DNA of 64,000 nucleotides from Guptibacillus hwajinpoensis (GCF_001039475.1 NZ_LELK01000004.1:710981-774980), one strand, 5' to 3'; positions 8,362 to 16,203 are shown, counted from the stretch's first letter. Notes: generated from the letters alone by a model not told the origin. Numbers and translations are program-made.

Positions 8362-9513
8362 TTGGATAGTCAAAAGCTGGATCCAAATGCGTTAGATGTC
8401 ATTCTAGACAGGACAATGGAGAGCATCAACACGAGTAAGTCGAAATTGTTCGAAATTGGAGAGCATTCACATGATGAACGCCAGGAGATTAATGAGCAGC
8501 TTCTATTATTAAGAGAAGAGCTTGAAACTGTGAAGAACCAAAAGCATGAGTGCATTAAGCAAGATCAAATCGCTCGTGCGGAGCTTGTGAAGATCAGTAA
8601 GAACTTCCATGACTATGGGGAACCGGTAATCAGAAAAGCGTATGAGGAGGCTTCCAACGCCCAAATAAAGCTATCTGTAAGTAGTGAGAAGGAAATAATG
8701 TTGAGAGATCAAATTTCTGACCTCGAAAACCGTATAAGTTCTCTCCAAAATACGTCAGAAAAAGCAGAGTCGTTTATGAGTCAGATCTCAACTGTCCTAA
8801 GTTACTTGGGAGGGGAGCTCAGACTTTATGGCGAAGTGATTGAAGATGCTCGTAGAAAGCAAGAGTATGGGCTTCGAATTATTGAGGCGCAAGAAGAAGA
8901 AAGAAAGCGTCTGTCGCGTGAAATCCACGATGGTCCGGCTCAAGTATTAGCGAATGTTCTATTGCGCTCACAGTTAATTGAACGAATTTACGAGAAAAAG
9001 GGTAAAGACGAGGCCTTTAAAGAAATTAAGGATATGCGATCTTTAATTGAAGATGCATTGAAAGAAGTGAGAAGACTCATTTATGACCTTCGTCCAATGG
9101 CGTTGGACGATTTGGGATTAATTCCTACACTGTTGAAGTATTTGAACAAGGTAGATGACCGCTCTGATGCAATTATTTACTTTGATTATAATGAACGTAT
9201 TCAAAGACTTCATGTTCGATTAGAAGCAGCAATATTCCGTCTTGTGCAAGAAGCGGTGCAAAATGCTTTAAAGCATGCAGAAGCAAGTGAAATAAATGTT
9301 GACCTGAGTCTTGATGGTGATAAGATTGTGGTAGCCATTGAAGATAATGGAATTGGATTTGATGTAAACGAACGGAAAGATCAATCATTTGGATTAATCG
9401 GGATGAAAGAACGAGTGGGATTATTAAATGGTACGATTCAGGTTCGTTCAACGCCGAAAAAGGGTACATATATATTAATCAGAATCCCGATTCATGAACA
9501 GGAGGGCGTGTAA
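8362..9513 (+). CDS. degS: Sensor histidine kinase DegS
   Basis: DegS is the cytoplasmic kinase that phosphorylates DegU and controls exoenzymes, competence and motility in Bacillus. I place the start at TTG 8362: GGAGGA lies 7 bases upstream, the product is then 383 residues (about 385 in B. subtilis), and the phospho-accepting His in SREIHDGPAQ falls at residue 189, the position recalled for B. subtilis. The upstream ATG at 8347 overlaps the ribosome binding site. Domains are a DegS coiled-coil sensor region (1-160), HisKA_3 (EERKRLSREIHDGPAQVLAN) and an HATPase with QEAVQNALKHAEA, EDNGIGFD and SFGLIGMKERV. No membrane helix is seen. degU follows after 3 bp. Confidence 0.95.
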   Translation: MDSQKLDPNALDVILDRTMESINTSKSKLFEIGEHSHDERQEINEQLLLLREELETVKNQKHECIKQDQIARAELVKISKNFHDYGEPVIRKAYEEASNAQIKLSVSSEKEIMLRDQISDLENRISSLQNTSEKAESFMSQISTVLSYLGGELRLYGEVIEDARRKQEYGLRIIEAQEEERKRLSREIHDGPAQVLANVLLRSQLIERIYEKKGKDEAFKEIKDMRSLIEDALKEVRRLIYDLRPMALDDLGLIPTLLKYLNKVDDRSDAIIYFDYNERIQRLHVRLEAAIFRLVQEAVQNALKHAEASEINVDLSLDGDKIVVAIEDNGIGFDVNERKDQSFGLIGMKERVGLLNGTIQVRSTPKKGTYILIRIPIHEQEGV

Positions 9514-9516
9514 ACG

Positions 9517-10221
9517 ATGTATGCAGCAAAAACCAAAACAAAAATTGTTATAATAGATGACCATCGCTTGTTTCGCGAGGGAGTTAAACGTATTTTAGAT
9601 ATGGAAGACGATTTTGAAGTAATCGCTGAAGGTGATGATGGCGGAGACGCTCTTCGTCTTGTCGAAGATTACAAACCTGATGTTGTATTAATGGATATCA
9701 ATATGCCACACGTCAATGGAGTTGAAGCAACGAGACAGCTTATTGATCAAGTACCCGCAACAAAGGTTATTATCTTATCGATTCATGATGACGAAACGTA
9801 CGTGACTCATGCTGTGAAAACTGGAGCAGCTGGCTATCTCCTTAAAGAGATGGATGCTAACTCTCTTGTTGAAGCGGTGAAAGTAGTTGCTTCTGGTGGA
9901 GCTTACATTCATCCTAAGGTGACGCACAACCTTGTAAATGAGTATAGACGTCTTGCAACAGAAGGAAAAAGACCTTCTACGCAAATCGGTTATAAAGAAG
10001 TTGAATACCGCAAACCGCTTCATATCTTAACGCGAAGAGAATGCGAAGTACTTCAGCTACTAACAGATGGAAAGAGTAACCGCTCAATCGGTGAAGATTT
10101 GTTTATTAGTGAGAAGACAGTTAAAAACCACGTGTCTAATATTCTTCAAAAGATGAATGTTAATGACCGTACACAAGCTGTTGTTGAAGCAATTAAAAAA
10201 GGTTGGGTAAAGGTGCGCTGA
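9517..10221 (+). CDS. degU: Response regulator DegU
   Basis: DegU is the DNA-binding partner of DegS. The 234-residue protein has an N-terminal receiver domain ([18 protein letters not shown]; phospho-acceptor Asp60 in VVLMDINMP; the TxK-type switch region ends in GYLLKEMDA). Its C-terminal LuxR/NarL helix-turn-helix contains [12 protein letters not shown] and [16 protein letters not shown]. The start is ATG 9517 with GGAGGG upstream, and it lies 3 bp after degS, so the two are coupled. A short hairpin terminator begins at its stop codon. Confidence 0.97.
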   Translation: MYAAKTKTKIVIIDDHRLFREGVKRILDMEDDFEVIAEGDDGGDALRLVEDYKPDVVLMDINMPHVNGVEATRQLIDQVPATKVIILSIHDDETYVTHAVKTGAAGYLLKEMDANSLVEAVKVVASGGAYIHPKVTHNLVNEYRRLATEGKRPSTQIGYKEVEYRKPLHILTRRECEVLQLLTDGKSNRSIGEDLFISEKTVKNHVSNILQKMNVNDRTQAVVEAIKKGWVKVR

Positions 10222-10236
10222 GGCGCATCTTTTTTA
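10212..10236 (+). terminator. degU terminator
   Basis: GTGCGC and GCGCAT (one G-T pair) form a short stem spanning the degU stop codon, followed by T7. It is short but well placed. Confidence 0.6.
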
Positions 10237-10238
10237 TT

Positions 10239-10676
10239 GGCTTTTTCTTAAGGCTATGTTAATGAACAATGTTGATATTTGGCTCATTTACGCCGTGTGG
10301 TGCCCATTCGCTTCGAGCAAATGAATTTGCTCAGGCGAATGGGCACCACACGGCGACCTTTCAGCAGAGCTGAAAGGCGAGTGAAACTGAGGTTTCACTC
10401 GAATGAGCCAAAAATCGAGAAAGCCACAATTTGAGCTAACATAGCCTTTCTTAAAGACTATTGCTGTAAGAGTGGTGTAATTTCCGCTGCAGGATGCTCG
10501 CTTTCCGCGGGGCGGGACACTTGAGCCTCCTCGTCGCTAACGCTCCTGCGGGGTCACACCTGTCCCGCTCGTCCTGCAGGAGTCGATCATTCTTCCGCTT
10601 CAATTAGCGAAGTGTGGTTTTCATACAAAGTTACTTTTCCCTTATAGCAAAAGTAACAATGCTGTCGCACACAGCT
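10239..10676 (-). repeat. MITE-like element interrupted by a second element
   Basis: This is a copy of the GC-rich family in inverse orientation, core about 10481-10602. Its outer end is split: GGCTTTTTCTTAA at 10239-10251 resumes at 10455 as AGACTATTGCTGTAAGAG. Removing 10252-10454 rebuilds a continuous terminal repeat like those of the other copies. The other end is diverged (AAAAGTAACAATG, ending near 10676), so that border is approximate. Confidence 0.75.
10252..10446. mobile_element. Cloverleaf MITE with 8-bp target duplication
   Basis: A 195-bp element starting GGCTATGTTA and ending TAACATAGCC. The terminal stem is 10 bp within the element and 12 bp with the flanking A/T (10250-10261 with 10437-10448). 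A second stem of 15 bp with one mismatch pairs 10274-10288 with 10402-10416. Inside lie three back-to-back hairpins: 21 perfect base pairs (10291-10311/10335-10355, topped by an 8-bp stem 10315-10322/10325-10332), 9 bp (10357-10365/10369-10377) and 10 bp (10378-10387/10392-10401). Both flanks carry TTTCTTAA (10244-10251 and 10447-10454), a perfect 8-bp duplication. It encodes no protein, so it is non-autonomous. Confidence 0.88.
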
Positions 10677-10690
10677 AATTATTTGAACAT

Positions 10691-10722
10691 AAAAAAAAGA
10701 ACCTCCGATTCGAAGGTTCTTT
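10691..10722 (-). terminator. Terminator of the NlpC/P60 gene
   Basis: AAAGAACCT (10696-10704) pairs with AGGTTCTTT (10714-10722). Read on the minus strand the stem is followed by T8. It lies 12 bases past the stop codon. Confidence 0.85.
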
Positions 10723-10733
10723 CTCTTATTTTA

Positions 10734-11663
10734 TTATACGCGCTTAGCACCAAGGTAACGTGGAGCCCAGTAAGAGTTGTCCATATCACTAATTGTTACT
10801 CCGTAAGAAGAAGAAGAGTGGATGAACTGACCGTTACCGATATAGATTCCAGCGTGAGATGGTCCAGCTTTGTAAGTTTCAAAGAATACAAGATCGCCAA
10901 CAGATGGTGAAGAAACGCTATCTGTTGCATTCCAGATGCTTGCTACAGTACGCGGGATTGACTCCCCAGCTTTGTTGTATACGTATTGTAGGAAACCGCT
11001 GCAGTCAAATCCTGATGGTGTAGTCCCTGCCCATACATAAGGTACGCCGATGTATTGCTTTGCAATGGATACAAGAGAAGAGTTAGAAGTTGATGCACTC
11101 TTCACTGAAGAAGATGATTTGCTAGCAGATGCAGCACCAGAAAGTGCTCCAAATGTGTTTGGTCCAGCAACACCGTCAACGCTTAAACCATTTGCACTTT
11201 GGAAGTTACGAACAGCCTGTTTAGTAATGGAGCCGAAAACACCATCTACTGAATAGCTGTAATAACCTTTTGATTTAAGTTGGCTTTGAAGATTTTTAAC
11301 AGTTTGACCGCGGTCACCGTAGCGAACTGTTCCGCTGTTTGAAGAATAGCTGCTAGATTTAGAGGAAGATGATTTAGATCCAGTAAGCGCGCTTACTGTT
11401 TGTGGACCAACAACACCATCAACACTGATTCCTGCGCTACGTTGGAAATCACGTACACCGTCTTCAGTTACCGTTCCGAAATATCCTGTTGCTCTATGGT
11501 AGTCAAAATATCCTTTATCGTCTAATACGTTTTGAAGTTCAGTTACGTCAGAGTTGCTCATGCCATTGTATAGGGTACGGTCGCCTAAAGCTGCTTCACT
11601 TACGGATGGTGCAAACAAAAGAGTACCTGCGAGTGTAGTAGTGATCACGACTTTCTTAAACAT
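10734..11663 (-). CDS. Secreted NlpC/P60 endopeptidase with two PG-binding domains
   Basis: A likely peptidoglycan D,L-endopeptidase acting in the cell wall. The 309-residue precursor has a signal peptide (MFKKVVITTTLAGTLLFAPS, cleavage near SEA-A at residues 26-28). Two PG_binding_1 repeats follow (LQNVLDDKGYFDY... and LQSQLKSKGYYSY...), separated by Ser-rich linkers. The C-terminal NlpC/P60 domain has the catalytic Cys in FDCSGFLQYVY, His in GPSHAGIYIGNG and a third polar residue in FIHSSS. The start ATG 11663 follows AGGGGG. A WalR-type box lies upstream, consistent with a wall-turnover hydrolase. It is in the location between degU and degV but is not part of those operons. Confidence 0.92.
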   Translation of the reverse strand: MFKKVVITTTLAGTLLFAPSVSEAALGDRTLYNGMSNSDVTELQNVLDDKGYFDYHRATGYFGTVTEDGVRDFQRSAGISVDGVVGPQTVSALTGSKSSSSKSSSYSSNSGTVRYGDRGQTVKNLQSQLKSKGYYSYSVDGVFGSITKQAVRNFQSANGLSVDGVAGPNTFGALSGAASASKSSSSVKSASTSNSSLVSIAKQYIGVPYVWAGTTPSGFDCSGFLQYVYNKAGESIPRTVASIWNATDSVSSPSVGDLVFFETYKAGPSHAGIYIGNGQFIHSSSSYGVTISDMDNSYWAPRYLGAKRV

Positions 11664-11737
11664 TATGTAATTCCCCCTGATTTATAAGTTTAAACATTAA
11701 ATTTTCTCTATCACAAATGCTAGTCTACATGATTGAG

Positions 11738-11776
11738 ATAACAGAACGATGAATATAACATTACAATCAGGTAACA
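11738..11776 (-). promoter_or_regulatory. WalR box and promoter of the NlpC/P60 gene
   Basis: On the minus strand TGTTAC-N5-TGTAAT (11776-11760) matches the WalR (YycF) consensus TGTWAH-N5-TGTWAH at every position. It overlaps a SigA-like promoter: TTGTAA (11766-11761), 17 bp, TGTTAT (11743-11738). WalRK controls wall hydrolases in B. subtilis, which fits the gene product. The 305-bp divergent gap holds this, the degV promoter and nothing else that I can identify. Confidence 0.65.
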
Positions 11777-11845
11777 AAATAACTGCCTAATTTACTAATT
11801 GCATCATTTTACGACATTTACATTAAAAAATGTGGGGTATAATGG

Positions 11846-11874
11846 TTGACAAATATTATCAAAAATATTATAAG
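11846..11874 (+). promoter_or_regulatory. SigA promoter of degV-comF
   Basis: TTGACA (11846-11851), a 17-bp spacer and TATAAG (11869-11874) form a near-consensus promoter about 95 bp before the degV ATG. A second TATAAT at 11838-11843 has a poor -35 partner. Confidence 0.75.
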
Positions 11875-11968
11875 CTCCTGTTGGCACATTTACAAAAATA
11901 CTCTATCATTAACTTGACTGAGTTTAGAATGAAAGTAAGCACTTAATAGATTGAAGAGAGGCGTTTTT

Positions 11969-12817
11969 ATGAAAACAGTAGCAATCGTTACGGACAGTAC
12001 CGCATATTTACCTAACGAAATGCTTTCTGAATATGACATTAGCATGATCCCGCTTAATGTTGTTTTTGGAAATGAATCGTTTTTAGAAGAGAAGGAGATC
12101 GGTGTAGACGACTTCTTCGAAAAACTCAGGAGTGAAAATGAATTCCCTAAAACATCCCAGCCGTCTATAGGAAGTTTCATAGAAACATATGAGAGATTAT
12201 CGAAAACACATGAGGAAATTATAACCATTACTCTTTCGAGTGGAATAAGTGGAACATTCCAGTCTGCTTATTCGGCAGGTGGAATGGTTGAAGGTGCTGA
12301 TGTTCATGTGTTTGATTCTGAGATTAGTTGTATGGTCCAAGGGTTTTATGTACTTGAAGCGGCTCGAATGGCGCAGGAAGGTTATTCAAGTGATCGTATA
12401 TTAGAACGACTTAATGAAATGAAGAGCGAAGGAATGCATGCTTATTTTCTCGTAAACGATTTAAGTAACCTCCATAGAGGAGGCAGATTAAATGCGGCAC
12501 AGCTAGTTGTTGGGAATCTCCTACAAATTAAACCTGTTCTGACATTCGTAGATAAACAAATAGTCCCTTATGAAAAAATCAGAACGAGAAAGAAGGCGTT
12601 AAACAAAATTCTTTCGTTGTTTGATGAATCAGCAAAGGATGGCGCACCTATAAAAGCGACTGTCATATATGCAAATAATAAAGAGGAAGCACTCAAACTG
12701 AAGTCTGAATTAGAAGAGAAGTATTCGAACGTAGAAATTATTCTAAGCTACTTCGGGCCAGTTATTGCAACCCACCTTGGCGAAGGTTCGCTTGGCCTTG
12801 GCTGGTACCGGACATGA
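11969..12817 (+). CDS. DegV family fatty-acid-binding protein
   Basis: DegV/FakB proteins bind a fatty acid and present it for phosphorylation by the FakA kinase. The 282-residue protein has the N-terminal VAIVTDSTAYLP strand-loop with the conserved Thr-Asp-Ser, TSQPSIGSFIETY, ITLSSGISGTFQSA (fatty-acid headgroup loop) and LHRGGRLNAAQLVVGNLLQIKPVL. The start is ATG 11969 behind AGAGAGG; an in-frame TTG at 11951 lacks a site. comFA follows after 28 bp. In B. subtilis the equivalent gene (yviA/degV) also precedes comFA. Confidence 0.92.
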   Translation: MKTVAIVTDSTAYLPNEMLSEYDISMIPLNVVFGNESFLEEKEIGVDDFFEKLRSENEFPKTSQPSIGSFIETYERLSKTHEEIITITLSSGISGTFQSAYSAGGMVEGADVHVFDSEISCMVQGFYVLEAARMAQEGYSSDRILERLNEMKSEGMHAYFLVNDLSNLHRGGRLNAAQLVVGNLLQIKPVLTFVDKQIVPYEKIRTRKKALNKILSLFDESAKDGAPIKATVIYANNKEEALKLKSELEEKYSNVEIILSYFGPVIATHLGEGSLGLGWYRT

Positions 12818-12845
12818 TTACCCTTTTAGGAAGGGGAGCAGGCTA

Positions 12846-14330
12846 ATGAGGTTTGCTTCCCTTCAACTTAACAATTCAACTGTCCTCATCCCTGAGCAAC
12901 TCTCCCCGACACAAGATTCATCCTTACTTCATCCCATTAGTTACTATAAGTCGTTTCCTCTTCAACCAATAGGCAAGTCCTTCAAGCCAAATTTTCAACT
13001 TCTCCAGGTTCTACAAGGGAAACATCTTTTAATAGATGAAATCCCTTTTCCTCTCTTGGATTTACATGCTCATTATTTGAACGGATTTATCCATATAGAA
13101 GCTGGTCTTCAGTTTAAAGAAGGCGAGCTTACGTGTATAAGATGTGGAAGCAAGCGGTCATTCTCCTCCTTTTCTTGTGCACGATGTAAAACGAAAGACT
13201 GCCGTTATTGTAGAAATTGTATCGTGATGGGAAAAGTTAGTTCTTGTTCACCGCTTTATTCTGCTTCTGCTTCTTTCCAACCAAAGGAATCTTCAATCTC
13301 ACTTGAATGGACGGGGACATTATCAAGTGGCCAACGAGAAGCTTCTCAAGCTGTAACTCGTGCAATCAAACGAAATGAAGATCTACTTGTTTGGGCGGTA
13401 TGTGGCAGTGGAAAAACGGAAGTGTTATTCCGAGGTTTAGAAGAAGCTCTTTCTCAAAACAAAACGATATGTATTGCAACGCCAAGAACAGACGTTGTTC
13501 TCGAGTTGTTTCCACGCTTTAAAAAAGTATTTCCTTCTATTGATCTATCGGCTCTTTACGGTGGAAGTTCTAAAGACTCTTCCCGATTTGTCATTTCAAC
13601 TACACATCAATTGATCAGGTATAAGGAATTTTTTGATGTCATGATTATCGATGAAGTAGATGCATTCCCCTACAACGCTGATTCTTCTCTCCAGTATGCG
13701 GTTGAAAAATCCCGAAAAAAGACTAGTTCCCTCATTTATTTAACGGCTACTCCACCTAAATCCATGATTCGGAATCGGCAGAATATCGTTCGTATTCCAG
13801 CAAGGTTTCACGGCTTCTCACTTCCAATTCCATCTTTAACATGGATAGGAAATTGGAGGAAGAAAATAGAGAAAGAGAAGTTACCCTCTATTTTAATCGA
13901 ATGGATCCAACAACAAATTGATGACCGAAAACCGGTATTGCTTTTTCTTCCTTCTATTAAGTTAATTGATAAAATAACACCTCTCTTAAACGAATACATT
14001 CAGTGCGAAGGTGTACATTCTGAAGATAAAGATCGTGTAAATAAAGTGATGAAGTTTCGAAACAATGAGCTACCAGTGCTTCTGTCCTCAACCATACTCG
14101 AACGGGGCATTACTATTCCAAATGTCTCGGTTGCTGTAATTGGTGCTGAGGATGACGTATTTACTGAAAGTGCATTAGTTCAGATTGCTGGAAGAGCGGG
14201 AAGAAGCAAGGATTATCCTGATGGCTCTGTAAGATTCTTTCATTATGGAAAGACAAATGATATGATAGCAGCTATTTGCCATATTAACGATATGAATCGA
14301 GAAGCGGATGAAAGAGGGTGGCTCAAATAG
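12846..14330 (+). CDS. comFA: Competence ATPase/helicase ComFA
   Basis: ComFA is a membrane-associated DEAD-box-like translocase that helps bring single-stranded DNA into competent cells. The 494-residue protein has a four-Cys zinc motif near residues 95-135 (CIRCGSKRSFSSFSCARCK, then CRYCRNC), Walker A (VCGSGKTEVL), the DEAD-box-like IIDEVDAFPY, TATPP, and the C-terminal helicase motif IAGRAGRSKDYPDGS. The start ATG 12846 follows GGAAGGGGAG just after degV. Its stop overlaps the comFC start by one base. comFB, found between comFA and comFC in B. subtilis, is absent here. Confidence 0.94.
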   Translation: MRFASLQLNNSTVLIPEQLSPTQDSSLLHPISYYKSFPLQPIGKSFKPNFQLLQVLQGKHLLIDEIPFPLLDLHAHYLNGFIHIEAGLQFKEGELTCIRCGSKRSFSSFSCARCKTKDCRYCRNCIVMGKVSSCSPLYSASASFQPKESSISLEWTGTLSSGQREASQAVTRAIKRNEDLLVWAVCGSGKTEVLFRGLEEALSQNKTICIATPRTDVVLELFPRFKKVFPSIDLSALYGGSSKDSSRFVISTTHQLIRYKEFFDVMIIDEVDAFPYNADSSLQYAVEKSRKKTSSLIYLTATPPKSMIRNRQNIVRIPARFHGFSLPIPSLTWIGNWRKKIEKEKLPSILIEWIQQQIDDRKPVLLFLPSIKLIDKITPLLNEYIQCEGVHSEDKDRVNKVMKFRNNELPVLLSSTILERGITIPNVSVAVIGAEDDVFTESALVQIAGRAGRSKDYPDGSVRFFHYGKTNDMIAAICHINDMNREADERGWLK

Positions 14331-15040
14331 TGAGATGTGTCTGGTGTGGAGAAGATTTGGACAGAAAGGTATCGTGGCGCATCCTATTGGGATTAGCAGC
14401 ACAACGCGTTATTTGTGACACCTGTCAGGCGGAGCTTGTTCCGATTACAGGTGAACTTTGTTTAACGTGCGGTCGTCCACTTTCGAAACTTAAACCTGAA
14501 TACATCTACGATCACGATTGCTCAGATTGCATGAAGTGGCGTACTAGTGAATTTGGCGATGTACTAAAGTTCAATCGATCCTTCTATGAATACAACGATT
14601 TTATGAAAGACATTCTTGCTCTTTATAAATTCCGAGGTGATGTTGAAGCGGGAAGAGTATTTTCTGCTATTTTTCAGGATGAAATCAAGAAGTCTTATGC
14701 CTATGTTGATTACGTCATTCCAATTCCCTCTAGTTTAGAAAGGCTATATGAAAGAGGGTTTAATCAATGCGAGGTATGGATTGAAGGAACTGAGTTTCAT
14801 GAGAAGCCTATTTTGTGCCGAGTTAACCATGAAGAAAAGCAAAGTAAGAAATCAAGAGCAAAGCGAATGAATCGGAAAGAAGACATGTTTCAGTTGCTTC
14901 CTAATGTGACCATGACAGGCAAAGCATGTTTACTGATTGATGATTTATATACGACTGGAACGACGCTTCATTATGCTGCAAAAACCCTTAAACATGCTGG
15001 CGCATCGCACGTATGTTCGTTAACATTATGCCGTGGCTAA
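14330..15040 (+). CDS. comFC: ComF family protein, phosphoribosyltransferase-like
   Basis: ComFC is needed for transformation and has a zinc-binding N-terminus fused to a type I phosphoribosyltransferase fold. The 236-residue product shows Cys pairs CVWCGEDL, CDTCQAEL, CLTCGRPL and HDCSDC, the segment VIPIPSSLERLYERGFNQ, and the PRPP loop LLIDDLYTTGTTL. I chose GTG 14330, which shares its first base with the comFA stop (TAGTG) and lies a suitable distance after AAAGAGGG; GTG 14318 would sit directly on that site. No strong terminator follows. B. subtilis continues here with flagellar genes, which are absent. Confidence 0.93.
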   Translation: MRCVWCGEDLDRKVSWRILLGLAAQRVICDTCQAELVPITGELCLTCGRPLSKLKPEYIYDHDCSDCMKWRTSEFGDVLKFNRSFYEYNDFMKDILALYKFRGDVEAGRVFSAIFQDEIKKSYAYVDYVIPIPSSLERLYERGFNQCEVWIEGTEFHEKPILCRVNHEEKQSKKSRAKRMNRKEDMFQLLPNVTMTGKACLLIDDLYTTGTTLHYAAKTLKHAGASHVCSLTLCRG

Positions 15041-15103
15041 CCCTTTGTCGAAACTTTATTAAGAAAACGCCTTCATTCGAGCTAAATCAACAAAAACACC
15101 CCT

Positions 15104-15132
15104 TTGACAGTACTTTAAGCTGGGCGTATAGT
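15104..15132 (+). promoter_or_regulatory. SigA promoter of the csp gene
   Basis: TTGACA (15104-15109), exactly 17 bp, TATAGT (15127-15132). The transcript would have a leader of about 40 nt, shorter than the long cold-shock leader of E. coli cspA. Confidence 0.8.
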
Positions 15133-15180
15133 TGATATATGGCAATGCCATGAAGATTTCTGAAGGGAATGTTGAACAAG

Positions 15181-15381
15181 ATGCAGGGAAAAGTAAAATG
15201 GTTTAACAATGAAAAAGGTTTCGGATTTATTGAGAGAGAAGACGGTGACGATGTATTTGTTCACTTTTCTGCGATCAGTGGCGAAGGATTCAAATCATTA
15301 GAAGAAGGTCAAACTGTTGAATTCGAAATCATTGAAGGCGATCGCGGTCCACAGGCTGCTAACGTAGAAAAAGTATCTTAA
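15181..15381 (+). CDS. Cold-shock protein, CspA/CspB family
   Basis: A 66-residue single OB-fold RNA chaperone. The RNP1 motif KGFGFIE and RNP2 motif DVFVHF are intact, and the protein ends [11 protein letters not shown] as in Bacillus Csps. Start choice: ATG 15181 gives the normal family length and the [10 protein letters not shown]-terminus. ATG 15169 would add MLNK and sits directly on the AAGGGA site with no spacer; with 15181 the spacer is about 12 bases, so some doubt remains. It is a single gene with its own promoter and terminator. Confidence 0.93.
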   Translation: MQGKVKWFNNEKGFGFIEREDGDDVFVHFSAISGEGFKSLEEGQTVEFEIIEGDRGPQAANVEKVS

Positions 15382-15399
15382 ATAAAAAATCCAATCATG

Positions 15400-15430
15400 A
15401 AGCTTCTATCATCATCGATAGAAGCTTTTT
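15400..15430 (+). terminator. csp terminator
   Basis: AAGCTTCTATC and GATAGAAGCTT form a perfect 11-bp stem with a six-base loop, followed by T5. Confidence 0.9.
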
Positions 15431-15529
15431 ATATGCCCAAAAAAGGTAATAAAAAGTAATTGTGTAAATTTTTGTCGGATAATAGGGTGTTTTGTGAAAA
15501 AAACGTAAAAATAATTGGATTTTTTTTAA

Positions 15530-15556
15530 GTTTATAGAGGGTAATCAGAAGGGTAT
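15530..15556 (+). promoter_or_regulatory. SigB-type stress promoter of hpf
   Basis: GTTTAT (15530-15535), 15 bp, GGGTAT (15551-15556) fits the SigB consensus GTTTAA-N13-15-GGGTAT with one mismatch. It lies 40 bp before the hpf ATG. Stress control of the hibernation factor by SigB is known in B. subtilis and Listeria. Confidence 0.6.
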
Positions 15557-15595
15557 AACGAATATATAGTTATAGCATGGAAGGAGGAGTGCCAC

Positions 15596-16159
15596 ATGAT
15601 GAATTTTAACATCCGTGGTGAAAACATTAAGGTTACACCTGCAATGAGAGAATATACTGAGAAGAAGGTAAGTAAACTTGAAAGGTATTTCGATACTCCA
15701 CCTAATTCTGATGTTCATGTAAATATGAAGGTTTACAACGATCAGCAAATGATCGAAGTAACAATTCCAATGCCTAACCTTCTACTTCGAGCTGAAGAAG
15801 AGCATCAAGATATGTATGCAGCAATTGATTTAGTTGTAGAGAAGCTAGAGCGTCAAATTCGCAAGCATAAAACAAAAGTAAACCGCAAATTCCGTCAGGA
15901 AGGTAGCGTTAAATATATGTTCCGCGATGAACTTAATCCTACAACAACAAGCGTTGCTGAAGCTGAGGTAGATGAAGACGAACTACAGGTTGTGAAAACA
16001 AAGCGCTTTACATTCAAGCCAATGGACGTAGAGGAAGCAATTCTACAAATGGACATGCTTGGTCATAGCTTTTTCGTTTTCTCTAATGCCGTATCTGGTA
16101 GCACAGGTGTTGTCTACCGCCGTAAAGATGGAAAATACGGATTAATTGAGCAGGACTAA
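15596..16159 (+). CDS. hpf: Ribosome hibernation promoting factor, long form
   Basis: Long HPF binds the 30S decoding region and dimerises 70S ribosomes into inactive 100S particles. The 187-residue protein has an N-terminal HPF domain (residues 1-100, MNFNIRGENIKVTPAMREY...) and a C-terminal dimerisation domain (about 128-185, RFTFKPMDVEEAILQMDMLG ... GVVYRRKDGKYGLIEQ). The start is ATG 15596, 8 bases after AAGGAGG. It stands alone between promoter and terminator, directly upstream of secA as in B. subtilis (yvyD). Confidence 0.96.
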   Translation: MMNFNIRGENIKVTPAMREYTEKKVSKLERYFDTPPNSDVHVNMKVYNDQQMIEVTIPMPNLLLRAEEEHQDMYAAIDLVVEKLERQIRKHKTKVNRKFRQEGSVKYMFRDELNPTTTSVAEAEVDEDELQVVKTKRFTFKPMDVEEAILQMDMLGHSFFVFSNAVSGSTGVVYRRKDGKYGLIEQD

Positions 16160-16173
16160 AGAATAAATGAACT

Positions 16174-16203
16174 AGGGCAGGGGATTTTTCCCCCTGCCCT
16201 TTA
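16174..16203 (+). terminator. hpf terminator
   Basis: AGGGCAGGGG and CCCCTGCCCT form a perfect 10-bp GC-rich stem around a seven-base loop, followed by a short T-rich stretch. Confidence 0.85.

Noticed and set aside
10614-10910. Open frame starting in the repeat and running antisense into the NlpC/P60 gene
   Set aside because: It crosses a terminator and the reverse strand of a well-supported gene, with no ribosome binding site or domain.
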